Assembly (NCBI GenBank): GCA_016931415.1
Contig: JAFGEW010000057.1
Location: 1-56,949, forward strand
Origin: Verrucomicrobiota bacterium
GTDB lineage: Bacteria > Auribacterota > JABMQX01 > JAFGEW01
Reading direction: 5' to 3'
DNA: 56,949 bases
The first letter of the stretch is position 1. Each line of letters opens with the position of its first letter. Below the pieces are notes generated by a model. That model searched no databases and was not told the origin of the DNA. It worked only from the letters and a program-made list of their open reading frames with translations. Of this stretch, positions 1-8,157 are shown piece after piece. The position numbers and the translations under genes were made by a program.

Positions 1-14
1 AGGAGGACTCGCCC

Positions 15-89
15 ATGCCGTCCGGTAAGAAAGCAAATGTCCTGACGATCAGCCGCCCGGTAAGATCCGCAAATGTCTTGACAGGGTGA
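15..89 (+). other. 24-codon ORF spanning an imperfect direct repeat at the window edge
   Basis: A Shine-Dalgarno-like AGGAGGA at bases 1-7 is followed by ATG at 15 and a 24-codon frame ending in TGA at 87-89. The DNA contains two similar copies of a CCGGTAAGA...GCAAATGTC(C/T)TGAC unit, starting near bases 22 and 58, so the peptide repeats a (S/K)ANVLT motif. It may be the border of a mobile element or of a tandem duplication that lies mostly outside the window. Whether the peptide is made is unknown. Confidence 0.3.
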
Positions 90-1428
90 TGCCGTACGCG
101 AGCCGCCGCGCCAGCTGCCCGATGGCGTGCATGAGCCCGAGCCGCGCCACCCACGAGGTGACGTAGCCGAACTTGCGGTAGCCGAAGTTGAAGAACAGGT
201 AGGGGAGCCATTGCCGTGTGTCGAGCGGCAGGCGCCGCACGATGTTCTTGAGCGAGTAGACCTGCGCGTACATCCACAGATAACCGCGGTACAGCTCGTC
301 GGCCGTCATCTGCTTCGGGTGGTAGACCACGTGCGCCGTGTTGTAGTGAGTCGGGTCGAAATCGAAAATCCGGCCCTCGTGCAGCAGGCGACGGTGCAGC
401 ACGGTGCCCGGGTACGGCGTGAGGATGTGGGCCGTCATTGTCTCGACCTTGTTGCGCACGAGCCAATCGACCGTGTGAGGGAACACGTCCGTCGTGTCGT
501 TGTCGAAGCCGAAGACCATGCTCGCGTTGACCATCATGCCGCGCGCGTGGATCTCGGCGATCACGCGGTCGTACTCCTCGACTCTGTTCTGGCGCTTGTG
601 CACCGTCGAGATCGAGGCGCCGTTGATTGATTCGAACCCGATGAACAGGCTGCGGCAGCCTGATTCGGCCATGAGGTCCATGAGGTCAGGATGGAGCCCG
701 ATGTTGGCCGACACGGCGCAGTGCCACGTGAGCCCGAGCGGCATGATGGCGCGAACGAACCGCCGCGTCCACGCGGGGTCGCCGATGAAGTTGTCGTCGA
801 TGAACATGACCTGGCGCGTGCCGAGACGCTTGATCTCCTCGACGACGTGCTCGACGGGCCGGTTACGGTAGCAGTTGTGGACGTACTCGCACGAGTTGTA
901 GCAGAAGTCGCATCGGAACGCGCAGCCGCGGCTCGTGCACACGATGTTTGTGTAGAGATAGCTCGAACGGTTGAGCATTTCCCACTTCGGGCGCGGCGTC
1001 CGGGCCAGATCGGTCGGCGCGGTGTTGTAGTAGGTGCGTTTGAGCCCGCCCTGGGCGGCATCGTCGAGAATCCGCGGCCACAGCTCCTCTGCCTCCCCGA
1101 TGCAGACCGAGTCGGCGTGCTGGAGGACTTCTTCGGGACACGAGCTCGGGTAGATTCCGCCAAGAATGACGGGCACGCGCCTGGCGCGATACTCGGCGGC
1201 GATCTCGTAGGCGCGCCGCGAGGTATCGACGTTGACCGTGATGCCCACGAGATCGGGCCGGTCGTCGAAGCGGAGCGGGTGTGCGTTCTCGTCCTCGAGG
1301 ACAACCTCGTGCTCGGGCGGCGTGAGCGCGGCGAGCATGAGCGGGGCGATGGACGGCGACAACATCCGCTTGTACTCGGAGTCCATCGGCCGCAGGCTCA
1401 TGCGGGGGGTGATGAGCTTGATCTTCAT
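49..1428 (-). CDS. B12-binding-type radical SAM protein
   Basis: This 459-residue protein has the layout of cobalamin-binding radical SAM enzymes. An N-terminal Rossmann-like B12-binding region (about residues 1-130) contains the VPVILGG and GEAEE segments. The radical SAM core follows, with the iron-sulfur motif CxxxCxxC at C169, C173 and C176 (CAFRCDFC). A conserved FIDDNF strand follows the core cysteines. Such enzymes cleave S-adenosylmethionine for methylations or rearrangements, often in lipid, hopanoid or pigment metabolism; the substrate cannot be read from the sequence. I start at ATG 1428 (MKIKLI), typical of the family; a GTG two codons upstream sits closer to the GGAGG and is an alternative. 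The stop lies just inside the left-edge repeat. Confidence 0.85.
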   Translation of the reverse strand: MKIKLITPRMSLRPMDSEYKRMLSPSIAPLMLAALTPPEHEVVLEDENAHPLRFDDRPDLVGITVNVDTSRRAYEIAAEYRARRVPVILGGIYPSSCPEEVLQHADSVCIGEAEELWPRILDDAAQGGLKRTYYNTAPTDLARTPRPKWEMLNRSSYLYTNIVCTSRGCAFRCDFCYNSCEYVHNCYRNRPVEHVVEEIKRLGTRQVMFIDDNFIGDPAWTRRFVRAIMPLGLTWHCAVSANIGLHPDLMDLMAESGCRSLFIGFESINGASISTVHKRQNRVEEYDRVIAEIHARGMMVNASMVFGFDNDTTDVFPHTVDWLVRNKVETMTAHILTPYPGTVLHRRLLHEGRIFDFDPTHYNTAHVVYHPKQMTADELYRGYLWMYAQVYSLKNIVRRLPLDTRQWLPYLFFNFGYRKFGYVTSWVARLGLMHAIGQLARRLAYGITLSRHLRILPGG

Positions 1429-1478
1429 CGGCACCGGTCCCTCCTCGATGATGCCTTCCTCAGCGAGCAGAGGAAGAG

Positions 1479-1533
1479 CTACCTCGCGAGCGACTGGCCT
1501 TCCATGTCCTGCGGGACAGGGCCCGTCCCAGGC
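1479..1533 (-). pseudogene. 3' remnant of a second phosphodiesterase gene
   Basis: Read on the minus strand, these bases encode PVPQDMEGQSLAR followed by TAG. This is nearly identical to the last residues of the intact phosphodiesterase next door (PVPKDMEGRSLAQ, stop at 1568). Nothing upstream continues the homology before the neighbouring gene ends. The simplest reading is that a tandem duplicate of the phosphodiesterase was deleted, leaving only its tail between the two present genes. Confidence 0.6.
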
Positions 1534-1567
1534 TTCTCTCGACGTTTTCGCCGGTGGGAGACAACGG

Positions 1568-2956
1568 CTACTGGGCGAGAGATCGGCCCTCCATGTCTTT
1601 CGGGACGGGGACGCCGAGCAGGTCGAGGATCGTCGGTGCGCCGTCGATGAGATTCGCCTTATCGTTGCGGCCTCGCTTCGCGCCCGGCCACGCCAGGATG
1701 TGCATGCCGTGCTGGGCGTGCATGGCGTCGTCGGGGCCGATCTCGGTCTCGAACGACCAGATCGAGTCGTGGCCGACGTCCTCGGTGGCGCGCCAGTACA
1801 GGTCGTCGAAGTAGACGATCAAGTCCGGCGCTTGCTCGATGTGCTCGAGCGAGTAGATCTCGTTCGGCTTGAAGCACTGCGTGCGCAAAGGGCGGCCCTT
1901 GTCGTCGGGGATCGACTTGAACAGGGCGATGAGCTCGTCGCGCGTCCGTTCGTACTCGGACGGCTCGACGGCGCCTTGTGCTTCGCGACCCTTGACGTTG
2001 AGGAACACCCGGCTCACATAGCCTCCCCAGCCCCAGGCTTTGGTCTTGGGCCAGTCCACGCTCAAGTTCTTGAGACGGGTGACCTTTGGGGGCGGTTCCC
2101 TGAGGGTGAGCCAGTTCTTCTGGATGAGGAAGTCGTTGATGCAGATCGAGCCGTCCATGCGCTGCGCGCCGTGGTCGCTCACGACGAGCACGGCGGTGCG
2201 CTCATCGAGGAGGTCCAGGACCGTGCCGATCTCGCGGTCCAGGGCGACGTAGTAGTCACGGATCGCGTTCTCGAACGGGTTGCCCGGCCGATAGAGGCGG
2301 TGCTGCGGGTCGTGGTACTTCCAGAATCCGTGCTGGATCCGGTCGGGGCCCATCTCGACGAACATGAAGAAATCCCACGGCCGCGTTGTCATCATGTGCC
2401 GAACAAGCTTGAAGCGCTTCTCGGTCATCGCGCGGATGTCGTCGAGAAGGCGCTGCTTGTCCTCGGTGCGGAAGTCGTCGGCGTCGAGCATGTAGCCGCC
2501 GACCACGTCCTTGATCTCGGCAGAAAGCTCCTTGGGGTACGTGTACTCGCAGGTCGTGTCGGGCGTGAGGAAGCTCGCGACCAGCTCGCCGTTGAGCGGC
2601 TTGGGCGGGTAGGTCTGCGGCACGCCGATGGCGATCGACCGCTTGCCCGCCGCGCCGAGCACATCCCACACACGCGGTTCTTTGACCGCGTTGTTGTTGG
2701 CGATCCACATCTCGTCGTACGAGTAGCCCTTGCGGTTCCGGAACCCGTAGAACCCCAACCGGCCGGGGTTCTTGGACGTAAGCATCACGCTCCAGGCCGG
2801 GATCGTGATCGCCGGGATCGTACTGTTGAGCTTGCCGTATCGGCCGGCGTCCATGAGCCGCCGGAAGTTCGGCAGCCGGTCGGTCATCTCGTCGAAGATC
2901 AGCCCGTGCGGCGTCGAGTCCAGCCCGATCACGAGCACCTTATCAGCTTTGGGCAT
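1568..2956 (-). CDS. Type I phosphodiesterase/nucleotide pyrophosphatase family protein
   Basis: This 462-residue protein belongs to the alkaline phosphatase superfamily. The N-terminus has the first metal ligand in VIGLDSTP. It is followed by the PAITIPAWSVMLT segment, which carries the nucleophile Thr/Ser region, and the N-P-G-R-L-G-F-Y-G block. Further metal ligands appear in the central MGPDRIQHGFW segment and in VVSDHGAQRMDG. Members hydrolyse phosphodiesters or phosphoglycans or transfer phospho-groups; the substrate is unknown here. There is no signal peptide, so it is probably cytoplasmic. ATG 2956 is preceded by AGGGGGAC at good spacing; a GTG seven codons upstream is possible. It lies downstream of sucD on the same strand, separated by an 106-base gap that holds a long inverted repeat. 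Confidence 0.85.
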   Translation of the reverse strand: MPKADKVLVIGLDSTPHGLIFDEMTDRLPNFRRLMDAGRYGKLNSTIPAITIPAWSVMLTSKNPGRLGFYGFRNRKGYSYDEMWIANNNAVKEPRVWDVLGAAGKRSIAIGVPQTYPPKPLNGELVASFLTPDTTCEYTYPKELSAEIKDVVGGYMLDADDFRTEDKQRLLDDIRAMTEKRFKLVRHMMTTRPWDFFMFVEMGPDRIQHGFWKYHDPQHRLYRPGNPFENAIRDYYVALDREIGTVLDLLDERTAVLVVSDHGAQRMDGSICINDFLIQKNWLTLREPPPKVTRLKNLSVDWPKTKAWGWGGYVSRVFLNVKGREAQGAVEPSEYERTRDELIALFKSIPDDKGRPLRTQCFKPNEIYSLEHIEQAPDLIVYFDDLYWRATEDVGHDSIWSFETEIGPDDAMHAQHGMHILAWPGAKRGRNDKANLIDGAPTILDLLGVPVPKDMEGRSLAQ

Positions 2957-2972
2957 TTTTGAAGTCCCCCTA

Positions 2973-3050
2973 ACCACGGGGACACGGGGGACACTGGGAG
3001 CACTGCGATGTCTGCGCCTTCTTCCCCCGTGTTCCCCGTGTCCCCGTGGT
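2973..3050. repeat. Imperfect 22-bp inverted repeat between sucD and the phosphodiesterase gene
   Basis: The left arm (2973-2994) and right arm (3029-3050) are inverted copies built on ACCACGGGGACACGGGG, matching at 21 of 22 positions, with about 34 bases between. It could fold into a large hairpin in the transcript. It has no T-tract, so it looks more like a REP-type palindrome than a classic terminator. Confidence 0.6.
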
Positions 3051-3062
3051 CAATTGACATTC

Positions 3063-3935
3063 CTACGCCGCCAGCACGTCGGCCATGCGCTGGCCGATGA
3101 CGGCGGGCGTCTCGGCGACGGTGATTCCGGCGGCCTTGAACGCCTCGATCTTCTCGGCGGCCGTGCCCTTACCGCCGGCGATGATCGCGCCGGCGTGTCC
3201 CATGCGTTTGCCCTTGGGGGCCGTCTGCCCGGCGATGAAGCCGACAACGGGCTTCGTCATCTCGTCGCGCACGAACGCCGCCGCGTCTTCCTCGGCGGTG
3301 CCGCCGATCTCGCCGATGACGACGACGCCTTCCGTGTCCAGGTCGGCTTCGAACATCTCGAGCAGCTCGATGAAGCCCGTGCCGGGCACCGGGTCGCCGC
3401 CGATGCCGATGCACGTTGATTGCCCGATGCCGAGCGACGTGAGCTGCCAGACCGCCTCGTACGTCAGCGTGCCCGAGCGCGAGATCACGCCCACCGACCC
3501 CGGCTTGTGAATGTAGCCCGGCATGATGCCGATCTTGCACTGCCCCGGCGTAATCACGCCCGGGCAATTCGGCCCGATGAGGCGCGCCGGCTTGTCGTCC
3601 AGCCAGCGCTTGATCTTCACCATGTCGAGCGCCGGGATGCCTTCCGTGATGCAGACGATCAGCTCGATGCCCGCGTCCGCCGCTTCCATAATCGCGTCGG
3701 CCGAGAACGCCGCCGGCACGTAGATCGCGCTCGCGTTCGCGCCCGTCTTGGCGACCGCTTCGCTGCACGTGTCGAACACGGGGATCCCATCGAGGTCCGT
3801 GCCGCCCTTGCCCGGCGTCACCCCGCCGACCATCTTCGTCCCGTACTCGACCATCTGCCGGGTATGGAACGCCCCCGCGCTCCCCGTGATCCCCTGACAG
3901 ATCACGCGAGTGTTCTTGTCAACCAGAATGCTCAC
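3063..3935 (-). CDS. sucD: Succinate-CoA ligase (ADP-forming) alpha subunit
   Basis: This 290-residue protein matches the full length of SucD, the CoA-binding subunit that with SucC interconverts succinyl-CoA and succinate with ATP or GTP formation in the TCA cycle. Visible landmarks are the N-terminal CoA-binding Rossmann segment (QGITGSAG), IGPNCPGVI, the SRSGTLTYE turn, [10 protein letters not shown], and the active-site histidine H247 in [11 protein letters not shown]. The start [15 protein letters not shown] is typical. No sucC is present in the window although it normally precedes sucD. Instead an ATPase/DUF4435 defence-type pair ends 45 bases upstream on the same strand. Confidence 0.97.
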   Translation of the reverse strand: MSILVDKNTRVICQGITGSAGAFHTRQMVEYGTKMVGGVTPGKGGTDLDGIPVFDTCSEAVAKTGANASAIYVPAAFSADAIMEAADAGIELIVCITEGIPALDMVKIKRWLDDKPARLIGPNCPGVITPGQCKIGIMPGYIHKPGSVGVISRSGTLTYEAVWQLTSLGIGQSTCIGIGGDPVPGTGFIELLEMFEADLDTEGVVVIGEIGGTAEEDAAAFVRDEMTKPVVGFIAGQTAPKGKRMGHAGAIIAGGKGTAAEKIEAFKAAGITVAETPAVIGQRMADVLAA

Positions 3936-3980
3936 GTCACTCGCTCCCTCTTTCGTTGCCCTTCTCCGGCGCTCGTGTGG

Positions 3981-4913
3981 TCACAGCATAGCAGCAACGG
4001 CAGCGATAGCAGCCTCGAAGCGTTCTGTCCAAGGCGCAGAGAAGTCCAGCGTGCCAAACAGACACTCGACTAGGCGCTTCTCTGCATTCCTCCCGAGTCG
4101 GCATCCTGCAGCGGCGACCTGTCTGCAGTCCTCCACAAGGAACCTGGCGTACCACTTGCCGCTGAACACCCTGTCATGGAGGCCACGACGGTAGAGGCGG
4201 TCTACATACGCCCTGGCGCTCGCGTGCTTTCTGCGAAAAGGGCCAACATCAAGCCCAGCCTCGTTTCTGAGTGAGCTCAGCAACCGTTCCTGGGACCCAG
4301 AGTTGACGGCCGAGTATACGCCATCATGTATCAGGGACTGTGAAGCCCCGTAGTTCTGCGTGCGCACCTTGAGACGGACAACCAACACGCAGTAGACCAC
4401 CCAATCACGCCAGCACTCCGCTGCGGCCCTGGTCCAGGCGAGCGTGTCTGTGGCGATGCGGACGATCGCTTCCTGGATGTCGACATGTCCCACGGCGGAG
4501 ACAGAGCGCGCGAGGTCGCCATGTCTGAAAAGATAGTTCTCCATGCAGTAGTGCTCGGTGTAGTGCACATGTGGCGACCTAGCCCTGCATCCTCTGATAT
4601 CATCGATATCCTTGTCTAGGAAGAAGAGAACTCCTGTTGCTTTCCCTTCGAGTGTGCTCAGGAGGAGACGCCGTCGCCGCAGACGGCGGTACAACCCAAG
4701 CAAGGCCTTCTTGCCGTCACCCCGGAATTCAGGCACGTTCTCAACTCGTTCGATGATGTACCTGTGATTTGTCGGTCGGAGGGTCTTCGAGCAGAGCCCG
4801 CTGTAGAAGGGAATGTCGCTGTGGTTTTCGACAAACACCCAAAGATGCTGGCTGTACATCTGCATGCGGCGGACGAAGCCAGCCGTGGAGTATCTTGGTC
4901 GCGACGTGCTCAC
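3981..4913 (-). CDS. ariB: DUF4435 TOPRIM-like effector, AriB-like (PARIS)
   Basis: This 310-residue protein carries the hallmarks of DUF4435, the TOPRIM-like nuclease fold of the PARIS effector AriB. The acidic residue E29 sits in WVFVENHSDIPFY, a GDGKK stretch lies at 65-69, an FFLDKDIDD acidic cluster holds D100, D102 and D104, and a CMENYL block carries E125. In characterised PARIS, AriB is held by the ATPase AriA and released on phage sensing to act as a toxic tRNA-cleaving nuclease. Its start overlaps the end of the upstream ATPase gene by ATGA (4910-4913), so the pair is translationally coupled. Codon use is visibly less GC-biased than in the neighbours, which suggests transfer. The family assignment rests on motifs only, and its trigger is unknown. 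Confidence 0.72.
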   Translation of the reverse strand: MSTSRPRYSTAGFVRRMQMYSQHLWVFVENHSDIPFYSGLCSKTLRPTNHRYIIERVENVPEFRGDGKKALLGLYRRLRRRRLLLSTLEGKATGVLFFLDKDIDDIRGCRARSPHVHYTEHYCMENYLFRHGDLARSVSAVGHVDIQEAIVRIATDTLAWTRAAAECWRDWVVYCVLVVRLKVRTQNYGASQSLIHDGVYSAVNSGSQERLLSSLRNEAGLDVGPFRRKHASARAYVDRLYRRGLHDRVFSGKWYARFLVEDCRQVAAAGCRLGRNAEKRLVECLFGTLDFSAPWTERFEAAIAAVAAML

Positions 4914-6073
4914 AGTCTGAAGATCTTCGTGTCGTCCAGATCTGCGATGATCTCGGGTGAATGCGTTGCAGCGATAATCTGCGCCTCAGGGTTGAGCTCC
5001 CGCATTGCGGAGAGCAGAGCCCCCTGCCACTCGATGTGCATGGAGATCTCCGGTTCGTCCACAATGAGGCTCGACTTCTCGGATCTAATGGTCTCGACAA
5101 GGATATAAAGCAGATGCTTCTCTCCAGAGGACAACGAACGCAGGCCAATCGGCGTGTCGTCGTCAGTCACCACGTCCACTGACTTCTCGCCGAAGTAGAG
5201 GTGCTTATTGCCACTGAACATCCTTTGGACGAGTGCTTCCAGCTTCGTCTTGGGAGCCATGGCCATTCCGATTTCTCTCTCTACGCGGTCAATCCTTCCA
5301 ACGACGTTACGCAGGAGAGCATCCTCCTTGTACCTCTTGCGAAACTGCTTCTCAGACTTCGGCTTGGCTCTGGGGCTCTGGCGCCTCAGGAAGCTTACCA
5401 TCTGAGCGTATGCGGTTTTCCAGTCCAGCTCTCCTTGCCGCCCAGCGTCGGCCTTTCGCATCGCCAGCACCTCCTGCAGGATGTCGACGAGGGCTTTCTG
5501 TTGGGATTGTCGGACAGATGCCTGTATCCCTCCGAAGAGGTCCAGCCAGTACCGCTCGAAAGACGATTCGAAGCCAAGATCAAATGATTCCTCTTCCTCG
5601 AATGACCTTTCGGCATCCCTGTATGGGTGTCGTGCGAGACGGAGAAGTCGTATCGTGGGGAGATAGCTGTGCCTCCATGCGCCTGTTGTCTTCTGCCGAG
5701 ACGGCGAGACCTTCCAATCGATGCGCATCTCCCGGCGGTAGCGCCCAGGGAAGGTGCGCATCCTCTCGATGAACTCCACGTCGTCGGTGCCGGCGAACAT
5801 GTCGAGCTGTCGTTTGAACTCGGCCTTGTCGAAGCTGTACAGGAAGGCCTTGCTATAATCCTCCGAGTAGATGGTCACCTCTGCCGACGAGAAGGGAACC
5901 ATTGCCAGCATCGAAGCATCCCCGCTGAGCGCTGAGTGCAGGATCTTGAGAAGTGACGTCTTGCCGCTTCCGTTCAGACCGAAGAACACGTTCACGTCCC
6001 TGTTGAGCCGCTTCGTGTAGACCCCTTTGCGGCCTGCTAGATTGGACACCTTGAAGTCGACGACGTGGGCCAT
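4910..6073 (-). CDS. ariA: ABC-type AAA ATPase, AriA-like (PARIS)
   Basis: This 387-residue SMC/ABC-like ATPase has Walker A GLNGSGKTS (32-40), a long charged middle region, signature LSSGEKHLL (from 314), Walker B LIVDEPE (336-342) and an ATHSPEI H-loop (H371). This is the AAA_15/21 architecture of defence ATPases. The tight coupling to a downstream DUF4435 gene is the defining layout of PARIS, in which AriA senses phage anti-restriction proteins and releases AriB. OLD/Gabija-type and retron-type ATPases share the fold, but their partners differ. RBS-like GAGGGTGG precedes ATG 6073. The cassette is transcribed towards sucD and is divergent from the amidohydrolase gene. Confidence 0.75.
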   Translation of the reverse strand: MAHVVDFKVSNLAGRKGVYTKRLNRDVNVFFGLNGSGKTSLLKILHSALSGDASMLAMVPFSSAEVTIYSEDYSKAFLYSFDKAEFKRQLDMFAGTDDVEFIERMRTFPGRYRREMRIDWKVSPSRQKTTGAWRHSYLPTIRLLRLARHPYRDAERSFEEEESFDLGFESSFERYWLDLFGGIQASVRQSQQKALVDILQEVLAMRKADAGRQGELDWKTAYAQMVSFLRRQSPRAKPKSEKQFRKRYKEDALLRNVVGRIDRVEREIGMAMAPKTKLEALVQRMFSGNKHLYFGEKSVDVVTDDDTPIGLRSLSSGEKHLLYILVETIRSEKSSLIVDEPEISMHIEWQGALLSAMRELNPEAQIIAATHSPEIIADLDDTKIFRL

Positions 6074-6312
6074 GCTTAACCACCCTCACTCACGTGCCCT
6101 GGCTCCGACTGGCGCAGACACAACACCAGCATGATACGGCGCGGAGGTCATCCTGCGCAACTGGCGTTTTGCCATCCGGAGAGCACTGGCCCCGGACGCA
6201 TTCTCCCAGACGCCTCGGCGCCGGCGTGCTTCGTAGACGGCCCGCTGGACTTCGCCCTCCTGTTCCGCTACCCTGATTCGGCACGCGCAACGCTCATTCG
6301 GAGGCTCCCGTT

Positions 6313-7149
6313 ATGGACGGGCCGATAGTTGACATTCATGCGCATGCGTTTCCGGATGCGTTGGCGGCGCGCATCGTCGGGCCGATGGCGGCCGAGGCGG
6401 GCGTGCCGGCGGCGCATGCGGGGACGGTGGGGTCGCTGCGCGACTCGATGAAACGCGCGGGCATCGCCCTGAGCGTCATCATGCCGGTGGCGACCAAGCC
6501 CGAGCAGGTGGCGTCCGTCAACCGCTGGGTGCTCGATCAGAACGCCGCCATCGGAATGGCGGGCGGCGTTGCGGGCGGCGTGATCAGCTTCGGCGCCCTG
6601 CACCCGCTGTTCGACGACGCGGTGGGCGAGGTCAACCGGCTTGCCGACGCGGGCGTCCTGGGCGCGAAGTTCCATCCCGACTACCAGCGCTTCCGGCCCG
6701 ACGACGGCGCCATGGCGCCGCTCTACGAGGCGTTCGTCGAGCGCGACATGATTGTGCTGTTCCACTGTGGCAAGGACCTGAGCGTGCCGCCGCCCGTGAT
6801 GGGTACGCCGGAGCGCATCCTGGCCGTGCACGAGGCGTTCCCGACGATGCGCCTGATCTGCGCGCATTTCGGCGGCTACGAGATGTGGGACGAGGTCGAG
6901 GCGACGCTGCTTGGGCGGGACGTCTGGCTCGACACGTCGTACACGGTCGGCCGTCTGCCCGACGAACAGCTCGTGGACATGATCCGTCGTCACGGCGTCG
7001 ATCGCGTGCTGTTTGGCACGGACACGCCGTGGGACGACCAGCTCAAGGAGGTCGAGGCGCTCCGGCGCCTGGCGCTGACCGACGACGAGCGCGAGGCGAT
7101 CTTCGGACTGAACGCGATGGCGCTCCTCGGGCTGGACACGCTGCACTGA
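6313..7149 (+). CDS. Amidohydrolase (amidohydro_2/TIM-barrel metal-dependent hydrolase)
   Basis: This 278-residue protein starts with the metal-binding motif DIHAHAF (H9, H11). It continues with KFHPDYQ, a LFHCG strand, the conserved AHFGG histidine and the C-terminal catalytic aspartate in FGTDTPW. This is the pattern of the PF04909 amidohydrolases, which decarboxylate or hydrolyse small carboxylic or cyclic substrates; the substrate is not predictable. It is a full-length single-domain protein with no signal peptide. It is followed 47 bases later by a membrane protein gene on the same strand. Confidence 0.85.
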   Translation: MDGPIVDIHAHAFPDALAARIVGPMAAEAGVPAAHAGTVGSLRDSMKRAGIALSVIMPVATKPEQVASVNRWVLDQNAAIGMAGGVAGGVISFGALHPLFDDAVGEVNRLADAGVLGAKFHPDYQRFRPDDGAMAPLYEAFVERDMIVLFHCGKDLSVPPPVMGTPERILAVHEAFPTMRLICAHFGGYEMWDEVEATLLGRDVWLDTSYTVGRLPDEQLVDMIRRHGVDRVLFGTDTPWDDQLKEVEALRRLALTDDEREAIFGLNAMALLGLDTLH

Positions 7150-7196
7150 CATTGCGCGCGGTCTGACGGCACACGTTTTGCTGAGGGGATTCCCGT

Positions 7197-7934
7197 ATGA
7201 GATTGGCGAGCATTCCGTTGCCGCGCCGGCTCGCGTCGTCGAGCATTCCGCCCGTGGTGGGCGCGATCCTTGTCGTCGCGATCGTAATGCACCTGTTCGG
7301 CCTGATCCTGGTGTTCGCCGACAAGGCGCTCCTGTCGTGGTGGATCGAGGAGGACGGCGTCGTCGAGTGGCTGACGACTGCGGCGCTCATGGCGGCGTTT
7401 GTGGTCGCCCTCGTCGTGCGGGCGCGGTTTCACCCGAAGCGGGAACGTCGGGCGGCGCGGCGGTTCTGGCTTGTGCTGGGCGTGCTGATGCTTTTGGGCG
7501 GCCTCGAGGAGATCTCGTACGGCCAGCGCGTGTTCGGCATCCCAACGCCGGCGTGCTTCAAGGCCAACCCGTCACCGGAGGAAGATAACTTCTACAACAA
7601 GCAGGGCGAACTCAACCTGCACAATCTCGTCATCTACGGCCACGACATGAACAAGCTGATCTACGGCAAGGTCGTTACGCTCGTCATGTTCTTCTATTGG
7701 GTCGTCGTGCCGATCGTCTACCGAGCCAAGGTGCGGTTCCGGCGCGGGTGCGACCGCTGGGGCGTGCCCGTGATGCAGGTCTACCAGCTCGCGTTGGCCG
7801 TCGTGCTCGCGGCGCTCACGTACGCCGTCCGCCCTATCGTGCACCACATCACGGAGGTGCTCGAGATGAGCGGGGCGTTCATCTTTCTTGTGCTGATGCT
7901 GCATCCGTACAACACGTCGGCACGTCCCGTGTAG
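7197..7934 (+). CDS. Uncharacterised multi-pass membrane protein
   Basis: This 245-residue protein has about five to six hydrophobic segments: residues ~20-42, ~58-76, ~90-105, ~160-180, ~198-215 and ~222-240. Between the third and fourth lies a conserved-looking block, LEEISYGQRVFGIPTP...N-K-Q-G-E-L-N-L-H-N, which resembles an EEISWGQR...NLHN signature seen in uncharacterised bacterial membrane proteins. Its function is unknown. ATG 7197 is preceded by a GAGGGG ribosome-binding site. Its placement after the amidohydrolase suggests co-transcription but gives no clear functional link. Confidence 0.75.
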   Translation: MRLASIPLPRRLASSSIPPVVGAILVVAIVMHLFGLILVFADKALLSWWIEEDGVVEWLTTAALMAAFVVALVVRARFHPKRERRAARRFWLVLGVLMLLGGLEEISYGQRVFGIPTPACFKANPSPEEDNFYNKQGELNLHNLVIYGHDMNKLIYGKVVTLVMFFYWVVVPIVYRAKVRFRRGCDRWGVPVMQVYQLALAVVLAALTYAVRPIVHHITEVLEMSGAFIFLVLMLHPYNTSARPV

Positions 7935-8157
7935 CGTCGGCGTCCCGCCGGCTGTGGCGGCAGGCGTCTTGCCCGCCGCGTCGATGTCGAACTGAAGGCG
8001 GGACGCTGTGTTCCTGGCCTGGCCACTCCGTGGTTGACGCGTCCCGGTGCGGCGGACATACTCACGCCCCGGCACGGCTGATCCGGCAGCCACTCGGACC
8101 TGAGGCCAGATCTCGTCAAGCAACGTTCCGGGGCACCTGTGTGAGGAGATAAGGACG

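Noticed and set aside
1232-2962. Long open frame of about 576 codons on the plus strand
   Set aside because: It lies opposite the phosphodiesterase gene, has only low-complexity Arg/Asp/Val-rich residues, and shows no recognisable motif. It is an antisense by-product of high GC content.
3981-6073. Gabija, OLD or retron-type ATPase system
   Set aside because: The partner has DUF4435 signatures (FFLDKDIDD, ENYL), not a UvrD-like helicase, a reverse transcriptase or an OLD TOPRIM fused to the ATPase.
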